From the NCBI RefSeq assembly GCF_017654505.1, contig NC_054565.1:307047-371046 (forward strand): a DNA stretch of 64,000 bases, read 5' to 3'. This stretch comes from Polyodon spathula. Taxonomy: Eukaryota > Chordata > Actinopteri > Acipenseriformes > Polyodontidae. The notes beneath the pieces are model-generated. The model made no database searches and was not told the DNA's origin. It saw only the letters and a list, made by a program, of their open reading frames with translations. Both the position numbers and the translations under genes were made by a program. Position 1 is the first letter of the stretch; each line of letters opens with the position of its first letter. Shown here piece by piece: positions 1 to 9,128 of the stretch.

Positions 1-1180
1 GGTGTGGGGTAGGAGCGCACTGTGTGTTTGTGTGTGTGGTGTGGGGTAGGAGCGCATTGTGTGTGTGTGGTGTGTGGGTAGGAGCGTGTGTGTGTGTGTG
101 TGTGTGGGGTAGGAGCGCACTGTGTGTGTGTGTGTGTGTGTGCACTGTGTGTGTGTGTGTGTGGGTAGGAGCGCACTGTGTGTGTGTGTGTGTTGTTGTG
201 GGGTAGGAGCGCACTGTGTGTGTGTGTGTGTGTGTGTGGGGTAGGAGCGCACTGTGTGTGTGTGTGTTGTTGTGGGGTAGGAGCGCTGTGTGTGTGTGTG
301 TGTGTGGGGTAGGTGCGTGTGTGTGTTGTGGGGTAGGAGCGCACTCTGTGTGTGTGTGTGTGTTGTTGTTGTGGGGTAGGAGCGCACTCTGTGTGTGTGT
401 GTTGTTGTTGTGGGGTAGGAGCGCACTCTGTGTGTGTGTGTGTGTTGTTGTGGGGTAGGAGCGCACTGTGTGTGTGTGTTGTTGTTGTGGGGTGTGTGTG
501 TGGGGTAGGAGCGCACTGTGTGTGTGTGTGTGTGTTGTGGGGTAGGAGCGCACTCTGTGTGTGTGTGTTGTTGTTGTGGGGTAGGAGCGCACTCTGTGTG
601 TGTGTGTTGTTGTTGTGGGGTAGGAGCGCACTCTGTGTGTGTGTGTTGTTGTTGTGGGGTAGGAGCGCACTGTGTGTGTGTGTGTTGTTGTTGTGGGGTA
701 GGAGCGCACTGTGTGTGTGTGTGTGGTGTTGTGGGGTAGGAGCGCACTCTGTGTGTGTGTGTGGTGTGTGGGGTAGGAGCGCACTGTGTGTGTGTGTGTT
801 GTTGTTGTGGGGTAGGAGCGCACTCTGTGTGTGTGTGTTGTTGTTGTGGGGTAGGAGCGCACTGTGTGTGTGTGTGTTGTGGGGTAGGAGCGCACTGTGT
901 GTGTGTGTGTGTGTGTTGTGGGGTAGGAGCGCATTGTGTATTTGTGTGTTGTGTGGTAGGAGTGTGTTTTTGTGTGTGTGTGTTTGTGTTTAGGGGTAGG
1001 AGCGCTTTGTGTGTGTGTGTTGTGGGGTAGGAGTGCATTGTGTGTGTGTTTGTTGTGGGGTAGGAGCGCATTGTGTGTGTGTGTGTGTGTTGTGGGGTAG
1101 GAGCGCATTGTGTGTGCGTGTGTTGTTGTGGGGTACGAGCGCATTGTGTGTGCGTTTGTTGTTGTGGGGTAGGAGCGGCG
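1..1180 (+). repeat. G-rich minisatellite with embedded (TG)n and (TTG)n
   Basis: A core GGGGTAGGAGCGCACT recurs about every 30-55 bases, separated by (TG)n and (TTG)n spacers of variable length. Units after about 930 are more diverged (GCATTG, GTGCATTG), so the array decays at its right edge. The left edge is outside the window. Long open frames read through it in several frames only because the repeat lacks stop codons; they are not genes. Confidence 0.95.
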
Positions 1181-2746
1181 TGGCTTGGCAGCGCGTTTGT
1201 TTTTATTCACATCCCCCAGTTGCAGCCTGCATGCCGCGGGACAGTGCTGCCCGATTAGCGGGTTTCCAAATTCCAGGCAACTTGAGTTTGGTTTGAAAAC
1301 ATTTAGCAGGTAAATGTTGTTTTTGGCCGTCTGTCTATTTTTGTCGTGCATGGGTTTTTTTTCTATACATGATAGCGTGGAAGTTAGCCTAGCAATTTGG
1401 GGTCTGGGGCTTTTGAAAGCGAAATAAAATATATTTGTAGTATCAAATGATTATTATAACACGTTTGCGTTAATTCACACACTCAAAAACACAGCATTCT
1501 GCTAGGGTGGTCAAATGAAATTTTAGATTGAGTTATCAGTAAAAAAAAGTTTAAGTAAAAACTGAGTTAGTAAAAACTGAGTTATCAGTTTAAGTAAAAA
1601 CTGAGTTAGTAAAAACTGAGTTATCAGTTTTTACTTAAACATATCTAAAATTAAAATAGAAAAAAAAGAAATGATTTAAACGTGTAAAAAATGCTTCTTG
1701 CGCACCAAATCCTGCTACATTGTTTTTCCGGGCGGCCATCCTGGATTTCAGTGTAGCACTCTACTGACTAGGTTTCCGAATTAAAAAACAAATAAATAAA
1801 TAAAATAAAATACTTAAACTTTTCAAAGAAAAAGTTTACTCCAAGCTTGGTTGTGTTTTTAAATTGAAAGTCAGTTCTTTTAATGAAACAGCCTGCACCT
1901 AAATACGCATCTCTTCCCTCCGTCAGAATTGTCGGGAAGGCGTGGCACACACACACGTGGCAGTGCTATGAGATAGAGGGGGGTCATTTTTGTATTCTCA
2001 GGTTTTGTTTATAATTGATCGAAACATAACATATTATAGCATGTTTAAAAATATTTTTATTTGTCTGTTAAGAAATTATAACTATTCCAGTTTTGCAACA
2101 TGTGTTATAGTATTTGTTTAGGGGTCAAAAGTCACCATAACAATATTTTACGTGTTAAGCATTTGTAAAGAACGATTGGCTAAATGCATTTACTACTGAA
2201 AAAGTAGATTATGTGATTGTATATAAATAGTACATTTAAGCTTTTTTTTTTTTAAATGAATATATTAATCTAATTAACTTGTGTAAATTGTTACACAATT
2301 GCAACTTTGTAACTATATACTTAACATAATATTTATACTTTGGTATCATGCTATTTTTAAAAGAGTAGTTTAAAACAACGATGGTTAAAATATATTTAAT
2401 ATGCAATTGGCCTTTTGCTGAAGCTTGGTTACATGTTAAAACTACCAAGTCTAAAGAAATATTCAACATACAGAGGAAATATGAGCTCAGTCTAATGACA
2501 AACACACGCTTCAATGTGATCAATTGCATATTAATTAAATACTTAAAAAAAAAAAAAAAATTAAGGATGACATTATGATTATATTACAAAACACATTTCA
2601 GGGGTCTATCATTTTGTCTAGCAACGGCAAAGACATATATTTCGTGCATAAATCCACTGGACAAATTCTGTGCATCTAACTTATCATTTACATTTTATAG
2701 CAGAATTAATAACTAACTCTATTCCTAATTCCGTACAATAACGTTG
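1181..2746. other. Intergenic DNA without a recognised gene
   Basis: AT-rich sequence with no coding frame I believe. It holds the 39-bp tandem and inverted repeat at 1549-1641 and poly-A or poly-T runs near 2240 and 2545. Nothing else is recognisable. Confidence 0.6.
1549..1641. repeat. 39-bp tandem repeat closed by an inverted copy
   Basis: A 39-bp unit beginning GTTTAAGTAAAAACTG starts at 1549 and again at 1588. The block ends with the reverse complement CAGTTTTTACTTAAAC at 1626-1641, so the last unit can fold back on either copy. Confidence 0.85.
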
Positions 2747-3001
2747 GGTTATTACCATAACCCTGGTTCCCTGAAAAGAGAAAGACAACCATTACCGAAG
2801 AGCCTCTGACCGTCAATCTCTGAGCAAATATACAAAAGCTGCCCTATCAGGGCCCTGCTGTGAGAAGGAAGTCCCGCCAACCTCCTGCTGAAGAGGGATG
2901 TCCTGACAGTAGCACATCGCCATTTTATTTCAAAAACAGAGGTCAGCTGGGGACATGACCTCAAAGGGTAATGGTTGTCATTCTGGAGTTATGGTAATAA
3001 C
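2747..3001. repeat. Inverted-repeat terminus of the DIRS-like element
   Basis: The arms 2747-2760 and 2988-3001 are exact 14-base inverted copies enclosing about 230 bases. Just outside the right arm is CCTAATGTTCCCTTTCAATT, which is also present in the relic at 46661-46680. The motif ACAACCATTACCGAA occurs inside the first arm (about 2787) and again after the second (about 3028). Confidence 0.75.
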
Positions 3002-3059
3002 CTAATGTTCCCTTTCAATTCGAATGACAACCATTACCGAATGGGAAGCTGTACCAAAG

Positions 3060-3862
3060 CTGTCGTGGCTCCAGATTACCGACAGTACAGCCTCACTGTG
3101 ATAGCAACAGAGCCCACATGATGCCTAAGGGCATGCCGTCTGAAAAACTCTAGAGCCCAGAGAGGATCTCGTTCGGTTTGTCACATCAAGGCAGTAAAAA
3201 CACACAAATGTCTAACTACGTGTCCACGTAGCAGCATTGTATAACTCATGTAAGGAGGCGCCATGAAGGAAAGCCCACGAAGTTGCCTGGCCCCAGGTAG
3301 AATGGGCCGTAATATCCCCCAGTAACGGGGAGCCCGTCTGTTTATACGCCAAGCGTATCGTATTTGTCACCTAGTGCGCTAGATGTTGCTTCGATAGGGC
3401 CTGACCTCTAGAGTGGGACCTGTAGCAGACAAACGGCTATTAAAAATGCCACTTTTAATGAAACGGTGCAGTTCTGCTAACGCCATGGGCTCAAATGGGG
3501 GACCCATAAGGGCCTGCAGTACCAGTTCTAGATCCCACTTGGAGAACATACCTTTCATGGGAGGATGACGCCTCCGAGCCCCTTTAAGAAATTGCACTGC
3601 CAGGAAATGTGCCCCAGGGGACACAGTCAGTTTTGTCATGACACACTGATATTGCTGCCAGATATAGCTTCAAAGTGGATGCTGATTTTCCTGCGTCAAA
3701 CAGGTGTTGTAAGAAGGTTAATATTGTCTCAGTCGGGCAAGTCACCGGATCGTTACCTTCAGCAAGGCACCAGTCTTGGAAAACTTTCCATTTATATGAG
3801 TCCTGGGCTCTAATGCTCGGCGCCGTAGCAGACTGTAGTGTTTCTATTACTGCATCTGGCAA
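3060..3862 (-). pseudogene. DIRS-like tyrosine recombinase remnant
   Basis: This is the site-specific recombinase that DIRS elements use instead of a DDE integrase. The N-terminal core-binding part reads from 3862 to about 3584, with KWKVFQDWCLAEG and the TILTFLQHLFDAGKSASTLK type of helix. The next part is in a shifted frame (3639-3379), with FLKGARRRHPP and KWDLELVLQAL. The C-terminal catalytic end lies at about 3310-3130, with ATSWAFLHGASLHEL and TFVCFYCLDV, which holds the likely nucleophilic tyrosine. A stop codon sits just before that last motif, where the family usually has histidine. At least one frameshift and this stop make it non-functional. Confidence 0.75.
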
Positions 3863-3887
3863 ACCTTGTCTGAATAGACAGCTCCGT

Positions 3888-4486
3888 TCAACGGCCAGAC
3901 CCAGAGTTGGAGCTGGGCTGGGTTCGGGTGCCGTAATAGCCCCTCCACTGGCTCAGGAGGTCCTTGCACAGCGGTCGCTGCCACGGCTGATCCGACAATA
4001 TGTCAGAGAGGAGAGCAAACCAGGGGCGTCTCTGCCATCTGGGTGAAACCAGCAGAACCTGTGCTCTGTCCACCCTGATCCTCTCTAGTGTCGGGGGTAT
4101 TAATGGTAGCAGAACGAACACATACAAGAGCCCCTGTGGCCAGGGGTGAGTTAGCACGTCTACTCCGGGGAGGGGGGGCAATGAGTGGACTTGGCTGTGG
4201 CAAAGAGGTCGACTCGTGCCGGTCGAAACCTCTCCCAAATATGTTCCACAACTTGAGGATGCAGCCTCCACTCCGAGCTGTCTGGAGGCTGAGTGTGCAG
4301 ACGCTGGGTTGCTCCAGGAGGAGTACACCAGTTCCAGGAAGTCCTGGATAGGGGGAGGGCATGCTGTGGTTGCTCTTTCTGCTGGCAGAAGCAGTTCCCC
4401 TTTCCCTCTTGTTCTGCCGGCCAGGGCACGTCCATGGCTGCAGCTATCCGCTGCATTAAGACCTGGAACTCTTCCCTCTGCGACAC
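3888..4486 (-). pseudogene. DIRS-like pol RNase H end fused to a gag-like stub
   Basis: From about 4250 down the minus strand reads VEHIWERFRPARVDLFATAKSTHCPP in one frame. It then reads GVDVLTHPWPQGLLY, LIPPTLERIR and VLLVSPRWQRRPWF in another. These are hallmark stretches of the RNase H-like end of fish DIRS pol. Ahead of them (4486-4400) is a gag-like stretch with EFQVLMQRIAAAMDVPWP. The RT palm is absent between the two parts, so the copy has an internal deletion. At least one frameshift lies near 4180-4160. Confidence 0.7.
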
Positions 4487-4798
4487 GTGTGGCAGGGCGT
4501 TAAGGAGCCTCCCACCGTGGCCTGCCCGATGGAGGTGGCTGCGTCCGAGACGTCCGATCTGGACGCAGACAAGGACAGCTTGCCTGGGCTAGGGGGTCTA
4601 GGCAGAGGGGATGGGGAACGAGACTGTGGGGGCTGGAGCTGCCCGGTGGTAGCAGGCAGCCTGCCCTGTGATTTCAATAGGGGCTCCAGCATTGTCTGCT
4701 GAGCCCTTACAGTCTCTTCCAGCTCCACAATGCGCCACTTTTGAGTGCCACTGGAGATACCTGCCAGTGCCTTGGCCGTGTATTCTGGCCCTAGGCAC
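4456..4798 (-). pseudogene. DIRS-like gag remnant
   Basis: Proline- and serine-rich text on the minus strand (PPQSRSPSPLPRPPSPGK) is followed by a short Cys pair (CHTCRRGK) and continues into the gag-like stub of the neighbouring entry. Overlapping frames suggest several indels. Gag is the least conserved part of DIRS elements, so this assignment depends mainly on its position 5' of the pol and recombinase remnants. Confidence 0.4.
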
Positions 4799-4800
4799 CT

Positions 4801-6180
4801 GGCGCAGGATTGATGTTCCTCCTGCCTGGGCAGCTTAGCTGAGTACCGGTCACACTGTTTTTTTTGTGCTGTGGTTATTTCTGTTGTTCTGAAGCTTTCT
4901 TTCCAAAATATGCTGTCTCCGAAGGTGTCGCTTCCTTTAGTTTTTTTTTGCTTGTGTTCTTGCTTTCGTGTTTTGTCAGTGCTGTCTTACTAAAGATCCC
5001 GCAGGTTGGCGGTATTTCCACAGCAGCTAAAACAACACAAACACCGCATTTTACCTTCACATTTTGTTCTTTTGTAAAAAAAAAAAAAAAAAAAGAAAAC
5101 AAACAAACAAAAGAAACCTTAAACGTCTGACGGCATTGTTTGTTTTAAATTACATTAAATTGACAGTGTAACCAGGGATCCTGTCCTGAAATGCAGTCTA
5201 TGTCTAGTCTCTCTCTAAGGTTAGTTTTTTGTCACGTACGTGCTCTGTAGTGGGTGGGGAGTTTTTATTATTATTATTATTGTTATTATTATTATTTAAA
5301 GGAACCAAAAGAAAGGCAAGGAGTAGAGTGTGAATTTTCATTTTGCCGGTCCTAATAAAAAACAGTCCTATTAATGAACTGATAGATGTGTGTTTTTTTT
5401 TTTTCCTACCATCGATGGTTATTCCAGAGATTCAGTGCATCGATGCATTGTCCCAGCCCTATCTTTATTAACACACATTATATTTATTGTTCACCCTCAA
5501 AACGTGTACATTGGTAAGCATGGACAATCGATGAAAAATTAACCAGCAACGAATCTTCATTGCGAAACAACCGCAAAAATAAGTTCATACTGTTGGCCCA
5601 CAACACACTGAAAAATAATTAAAACTGTTCAGGATTAACAATAAAATCAATACAAGCACCAGTTTTATCACAAAATTGAAGCAAAAGTAACTAATTTGTT
5701 TTTATAATGTGTACATTGATAAATAAGAATGCTGGAAAAAGAGCAAAATACAAATATTCATTGCAAGACTCAAAATGCAGTAAATAATGTTAAAAAAGCA
5801 CGTACAAATACACAAAGTCTATATATGTAATGCCTATAAAAAGTCTACACCCCCTTCCAAAATATTCATCTTTTGTTGCGTTATTGCTGGAACTTAAACA
5901 ACCATTGATTGGTTACCAAATGATCGACATCTCCAAAGGCTCCAACAACCAATCAGGGATGGTTTTATATACTTTCAAAACACTCAAGGGGTGGTTGATA
6001 TGATGTCATCGGGCACGCACTGCAGTTCAGGGGCTATGCGCGCGCATTTGTGCTGAAGTGTAAACGAGGGGGCTCAAATGATAAGAATCTTTTGAATCTG
6101 ATCAAACCTAAGCCAGTTCAGGTCTGAGTTGTAAGTGTAAACACACCGATAGAGAACAGATCGTAATATTTCATTTTCTT
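4801..6180. other. Intergenic DNA; transposon ends, microsatellite, no gene
   Basis: No coding frame is supported. It contains a poly-A run near 5080, an (ATT)n tract at 5261-5297 and a hAT-like terminus at 5434-5460. A stretch from 5830 starting TGCCTATAAAAAGTCTAC resembles the ends of common fish DNA-transposon families, but I cannot name it. Confidence 0.5.
5434..5460 (-). mobile_element. Possible hAT transposon terminus
   Basis: Read on the minus strand from 5460 this is AGGGCTGGGACAATGCATCG, the kind of terminal inverted repeat seen in hAT (Charlie-like) elements, which start CAGGG. No partner end and no 8-bp target duplication were found, so this is probably a fragment. Confidence 0.4.
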
Positions 6181-6185
6181 TTTTC

Positions 6186-6187
6186 AG
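6186..6187 (+). promoter_or_regulatory. Likely splice acceptor of the zinc-finger exon
   Basis: A pyrimidine-rich stretch ends in TTTTTTCAG, followed by an exon-like sequence with the first ATG at 6223. This suggests that the zinc-finger coding exon is the last exon of a spliced gene. The upstream exons were not identified. Confidence 0.5.
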
Positions 6188-6222
6188 GACTGCCTTGTCT
6201 TGGTGAAAGCCAAGGGACAAAG

Positions 6223-6836
6223 ATGAAGTCTGGTTACATTAAACAGGAGGAGGTTCTGGAACTGGAGCCTGTCCACATTAAAGAGGAAGAGACTGAACTG
6301 GACCCTGTCCACATTAAAGAAGAGACTGAACTGGACCCTGTCCACATTAAAGAAGAGACTGAACTGGACCCTGTCCACATTAAAAGAAGAGACTGAACTG
6401 GACCCTGTCCACATTAAAGAAGAGGAGACTGAACTGGACCCTGTCCACATTAAAGAGGAAGAGACTGAACTGGAGCCTGTCCACATTAAAGAAGAGACTG
6501 AACTGGACCCTGTCCACATTAAAGAAGAGACTGAACTGGAGCATGTCCACTGAGACTGAACTGGAGCCTGTCCACATTAAAGAAGAGACTGAACTGGAGC
6601 CTGTCCACATTGGACTGAACTGGAGCCTGTCCACATTAAAGAGGAAGAGACTGAACTGGAGCCCGTCCACATTAAAGAGGAAGAGACTGAACTGGACCCT
6701 GTCCACATTAAAGAAGAGACTGAACTGGACCCTGTCCACATTAAAGAAGAGGAGACTGAACTGGACCCTGTCCACATTAAAGAAGAGGAGACTGAACTAT
6801 TGCCTGTCCAAATTGAAGAGGAGTCTATTGACTTGT
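6223..6836 (+). repeat. Acidic 10-11-residue tandem repeat (17 copies) coding for the N-terminus of the zinc-finger protein
   Basis: A 30-33-bp unit encoding [10 protein letters not shown](E)T is repeated about 17 times from 6254. The exon opens ATG AAG TCT GGT (MKSGYIKQEE). Each intact unit contains I-K-E-E, which fits the SUMO-acceptor consensus (hydrophobic-K-x-E). The frame is broken inside the array. One extra A near 6383 leads to a stop at 6394-6396. A shortened unit gives a stop at 6551-6553. Another short unit near 6611 returns to the frame that runs into the fingers. Such slippage is expected in a tandem repeat, but long-read assembly errors could produce the same picture. Confidence 0.85.
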
Positions 6837-8152
6837 TTAAGGATACAGAAAACATATCCCGGCCAAAGAGATCACATCAGTGTAATGAATGTGGGAAGAT
6901 CTTTAGCTGGCTAGGAAGCATAAAAAATCACCAGCGAATTCACACTGGAGAAAAGCCGTATCACTGCAGTGAATGTGGAAAGAACTTCCATCAGTTAGGC
7001 GTCTTAAAAAAACACCAATGCACTCACACTGGAGAGAAGCTGTATCTATGTTCTGAATGTGGGAAAAAATTCACTGAAAAAAGAAAACTAAAAAAACACC
7101 AGCGAATTCACACTGGAGAGAAGCCACACCACTGTACTGAATGTGGGAAGAGCTTCAATGATTCAGGAGGCCTAAAAAGACACTGGCGACTTCACACTGG
7201 AGAGAAGCCATATCAGTGTACTGAATGTGGGGAGTGCTTCATTGAAAAAGGAAACCTAAAAAGACACCAACGAATTCACACTGGAGAGAAGCCATATCAA
7301 TGTTCTGAATGTGGGAAAAGATTCACTGAAAAAGGAAAACTAAAAAAACACCAGCGAATTCACACTGGAGAGAGGCCATACCACTGTACTGAATGTGGGA
7401 AGAGCTTCAATGATTCAGGAGGCCTAAAAAGACACTGGCGACTTCACACTGGAGAGAAGCCATATCAGTGTACTGAATGTGGGGAGCGCTTCATTGAAAA
7501 AGGAAAACTAAAAACACACCAGCGAATTCACACTGGAGAGAAGCCGTATCACTGCGTTGAATGTGGGAAAAGCTTCAATGAGTCAGGAAACCTAAAAAGA
7601 CACCAACGAATTCACACTGGAGAGAAGCCATATCAATGTTCTGAATGTGGGAAAAGATTCACTGAAAAAGGAAAACTAAAAAAACACCAGCAAATTCACA
7701 CTGGAGAGAAGCCACACCACTGTACTGAATGTGGGAAGAGCTTCAGTGATTCAGGAAGCCTAAAAAAACACCGGCAACTTCACACTGGAGAGAAGCCATA
7801 TCAGTGTACTGAATGTGGGAAAAGCTTCATTGAAAAAGGAAAACTAAAAACACACCGGCGACTTCACACTGGAGAGAAGCCGTATCACTGTGTTGAATGT
7901 GGGAAAAGCTTCAATGAGTCAGGAAGCCTAAAAAGACACCAACGAATTCACACTGGAGAGAAGCCATATCAATGTTCTGAATGTGGGAAAAGCTTCATTG
8001 AAAAAGGAAAACTAAAAACACACCAGCGAATTCACACTGGAGAGAAGCCGTATCACTGTGCTGAATGTGGGGAGAGCTTCAATGAGTCAGGAAACTTAAA
8101 TAGACACCAACAAATTCACACTAGAGAGAAAGAAGGCGCATCACTGATTTGA
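6593..8152 (+). CDS. C2H2 zinc-finger protein, 15-finger array (5' frame broken)
   Basis: The open frame 6593-8152 first encodes five acidic repeats. It then encodes 15 consecutive C2H2 fingers of 28 residues (C-x2-C-x12-H-x3-H) joined by HTGEKPY linkers, from 6877 to the stop at 8150-8152. Such proteins bind DNA in the nucleus. Helix residues are strikingly uniform. From finger 3 on, four finger types alternate (TEKGK, NDSGG, IEKGN/K, NESGN/S before LK-x-H) in the order A-B-C-A-B-C-D-A-B-C-D, which points to block duplication of three to four fingers. The frame has no ATG of its own. A start would need the exon's ATG at 6223 and a way past two stops in the acidic repeat. Either this is a recent pseudogene or the repeat is misassembled. 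It lacks a KRAB or SCAN box in the visible exon. Confidence 0.8.
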   Translation, partial: TGACPHWTELEPVHIKEEETELEPVHIKEEETELDPVHIKEETELDPVHIKEEETELDPVHIKEEETELLPVQIEEESIDLFKDTENISRPKRSHQCNECGKIFSWLGSIKNHQRIHTGEKPYHCSECGKNFHQLGVLKKHQCTHTGEKLYLCSECGKKFTEKRKLKKHQRIHTGEKPHHCTECGKSFNDSGGLKRHWRLHTGEKPYQCTECGECFIEKGNLKRHQRIHTGEKPYQCSECGKRFTEKGKLKKHQRIHTGERPYHCTECGKSFNDSGGLKRHWRLHTGEKPYQCTECGERFIEKGKLKTHQRIHTGEKPYHCVECGKSFNESGNLKRHQRIHTGEKPYQCSECGKRFTEKGKLKKHQQIHTGEKPHHCTECGKSFSDSGSLKKHRQLHTGEKPYQCTECGKSFIEKGKLKTHRRLHTGEKPYHCVECGKSFNESGSLKRHQRIHTGEKPYQCSECGKSFIEKGKLKTHQRIHTGEKPYHCAECGESFNESGNLNRHQQIHTREKEGASLI

Positions 8153-8275
8153 ATGTGGGAAAAGCTTCACTGACAAAGGAAAACTAAAAAATACCAGCAA
8201 CTTCACACTGGAGAGAAACCGTATCACTGTGCTGAATGTGGGGAGAGACCAATTCTTTCAGAATGAACTGCATTG
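8153..8275 (+). pseudogene. Degenerate extra zinc finger(s) after the stop
   Basis: Downstream of the stop the DNA still matches finger sequence in another frame (GAATGTGGGAAAAGCTTC, then CACACTGGAGAGAAACC, then GCTGAATGTGGGGAGAG). A frameshift near 8130 therefore cut off one to two further fingers. The end is a remnant and not a designed C-terminus. Confidence 0.75.
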
Positions 8276-8282
8276 GAAATTA

Positions 8283-8604
8283 ATCTCACTCATCGTGTTG
8301 TGAGGATTTATGCCAAGCTTGTTTCTGTGAACACATTAAACAAAGCTGCTAATAACACATTAGGTGTTTAAATACCATTAGTGTATTAGTGTCACTGACA
8401 ACGTAAGTGAATTGTTTAGAAGAAACTAAAACTAAGAATATCTTCATGGGTGTGGCAGCAATGTCATCTCACTAGAATGACCTCAAAGCTGTTGCACCAG
8501 TGCAGATACAAGCTGAAACTAACTTTTATTTCAAGTGGTGCAAACTTTGCACTGGAGCAAATACTGTTCTGGGTTTGAATGAACTTGACTGCTTTGCTGA
8601 GTGT
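8283..8604. other. 3' flank of the zinc-finger gene
   Basis: No gene is visible. ATTAAA at 8334-8339 could serve as a polyadenylation signal for the zinc-finger gene, but nothing else supports it. Confidence 0.3.
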
Positions 8605-9014
8605 TTAACCCTTTGCGGTCCTATGGCGGACCAGGTCCCACATTGCAATTTTGCCTTTCCAGTCCGATGTCTGATCAAATGAGACCGATAGGAGTGTATG
8701 TGAGCAATACATGCACCACAGAGATACACAGACATAACAAAGAAGATAGCTGCTTCTGCCTCCAGCGCTCACGGATATCCAGAATATCACAGACAATAAC
8801 AGAGCTTTTTGAGATGTTATAGCAATAAAATAATGACTTGGATCGTGTTATTGAGGAGTTTGGTGATGAAACGAGTGATCAGGAGAGGATTTGTCAGTAT
8901 GCACGACTGAAGAGGTTTGTGAAAAATACAGCGAACAAGAGGTGGGGCTTGGATAGAGATGCAGTAGTGGGTGTCCTTTTGCTATGTAGTGCCTTTTAAA
9001 CCTGTTTTAAACTT

Positions 9015-9046
<32 letters not shown>

Positions 9047-9128
9047 CACAGCTTGTGTAAAATAAACAGCGTGTGTGAAAATAAGTTGGACCTGACGTGC
9101 GCTGAATAAATGGGCCGCTAAGTGTTAA
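8605..9128. mobile_element. Short DNA transposon with TTAA target sites (piggyBac- or Kolobok-type MITE)
   Basis: TTAA occurs at 8605-8608 and 9125-9128. Inside each is a related inverted end: CCCTTTGCGGTCC on the left, and CACTTAGCGGCCC on the right when read inward on the minus strand. TTAA duplication is typical of piggyBac and of Kolobok elements. The element is 524 bp with no transposase frame, so it would depend on an enzyme from elsewhere. A TG/TA microsatellite at 9016-9046 lies inside it. Confidence 0.65.

Larger units (their letters stand above)
2747..4800 (-). mobile_element. DIRS-like tyrosine-recombinase retroelement, decayed and internally deleted
   Basis: Read on the minus strand, this block gives in order gag-like text, the RNase H end of a DIRS-type pol, and a tyrosine recombinase. 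That content and order match DIRS1-like elements of fish. The left end (the element's 3' side) carries a split inverted repeat, GTTATTACCATAAC at 2747-2760 and GTTATGGTAATAAC at 2988-3001, as DIRS elements do in place of LTRs. The reverse transcriptase core is missing: gag-like text joins the RNase H part directly. Frameshifts and stops show that it is dead. The right boundary is uncertain. A related relic lies at 46378-47500. Confidence 0.75.

Noticed and set aside
24..1296. Long overlapping open frames rich in Cys, Val, Gly and Trp
   Set aside because: They are translations of the minisatellite in all three frames; the repeat simply lacks stop codons.
5830..5990. Terminus of a named DNA transposon
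   Set aside because: The text is familiar from fish repeats, but no partner end, target duplication or coding sequence was found, so I did not name it.
6184..6855. Minus-strand open frames with Ser-Val-Ser repeats opposite the acidic repeat
   Set aside because: They are the antisense of the zinc-finger gene's tandem repeat and have no independent support.
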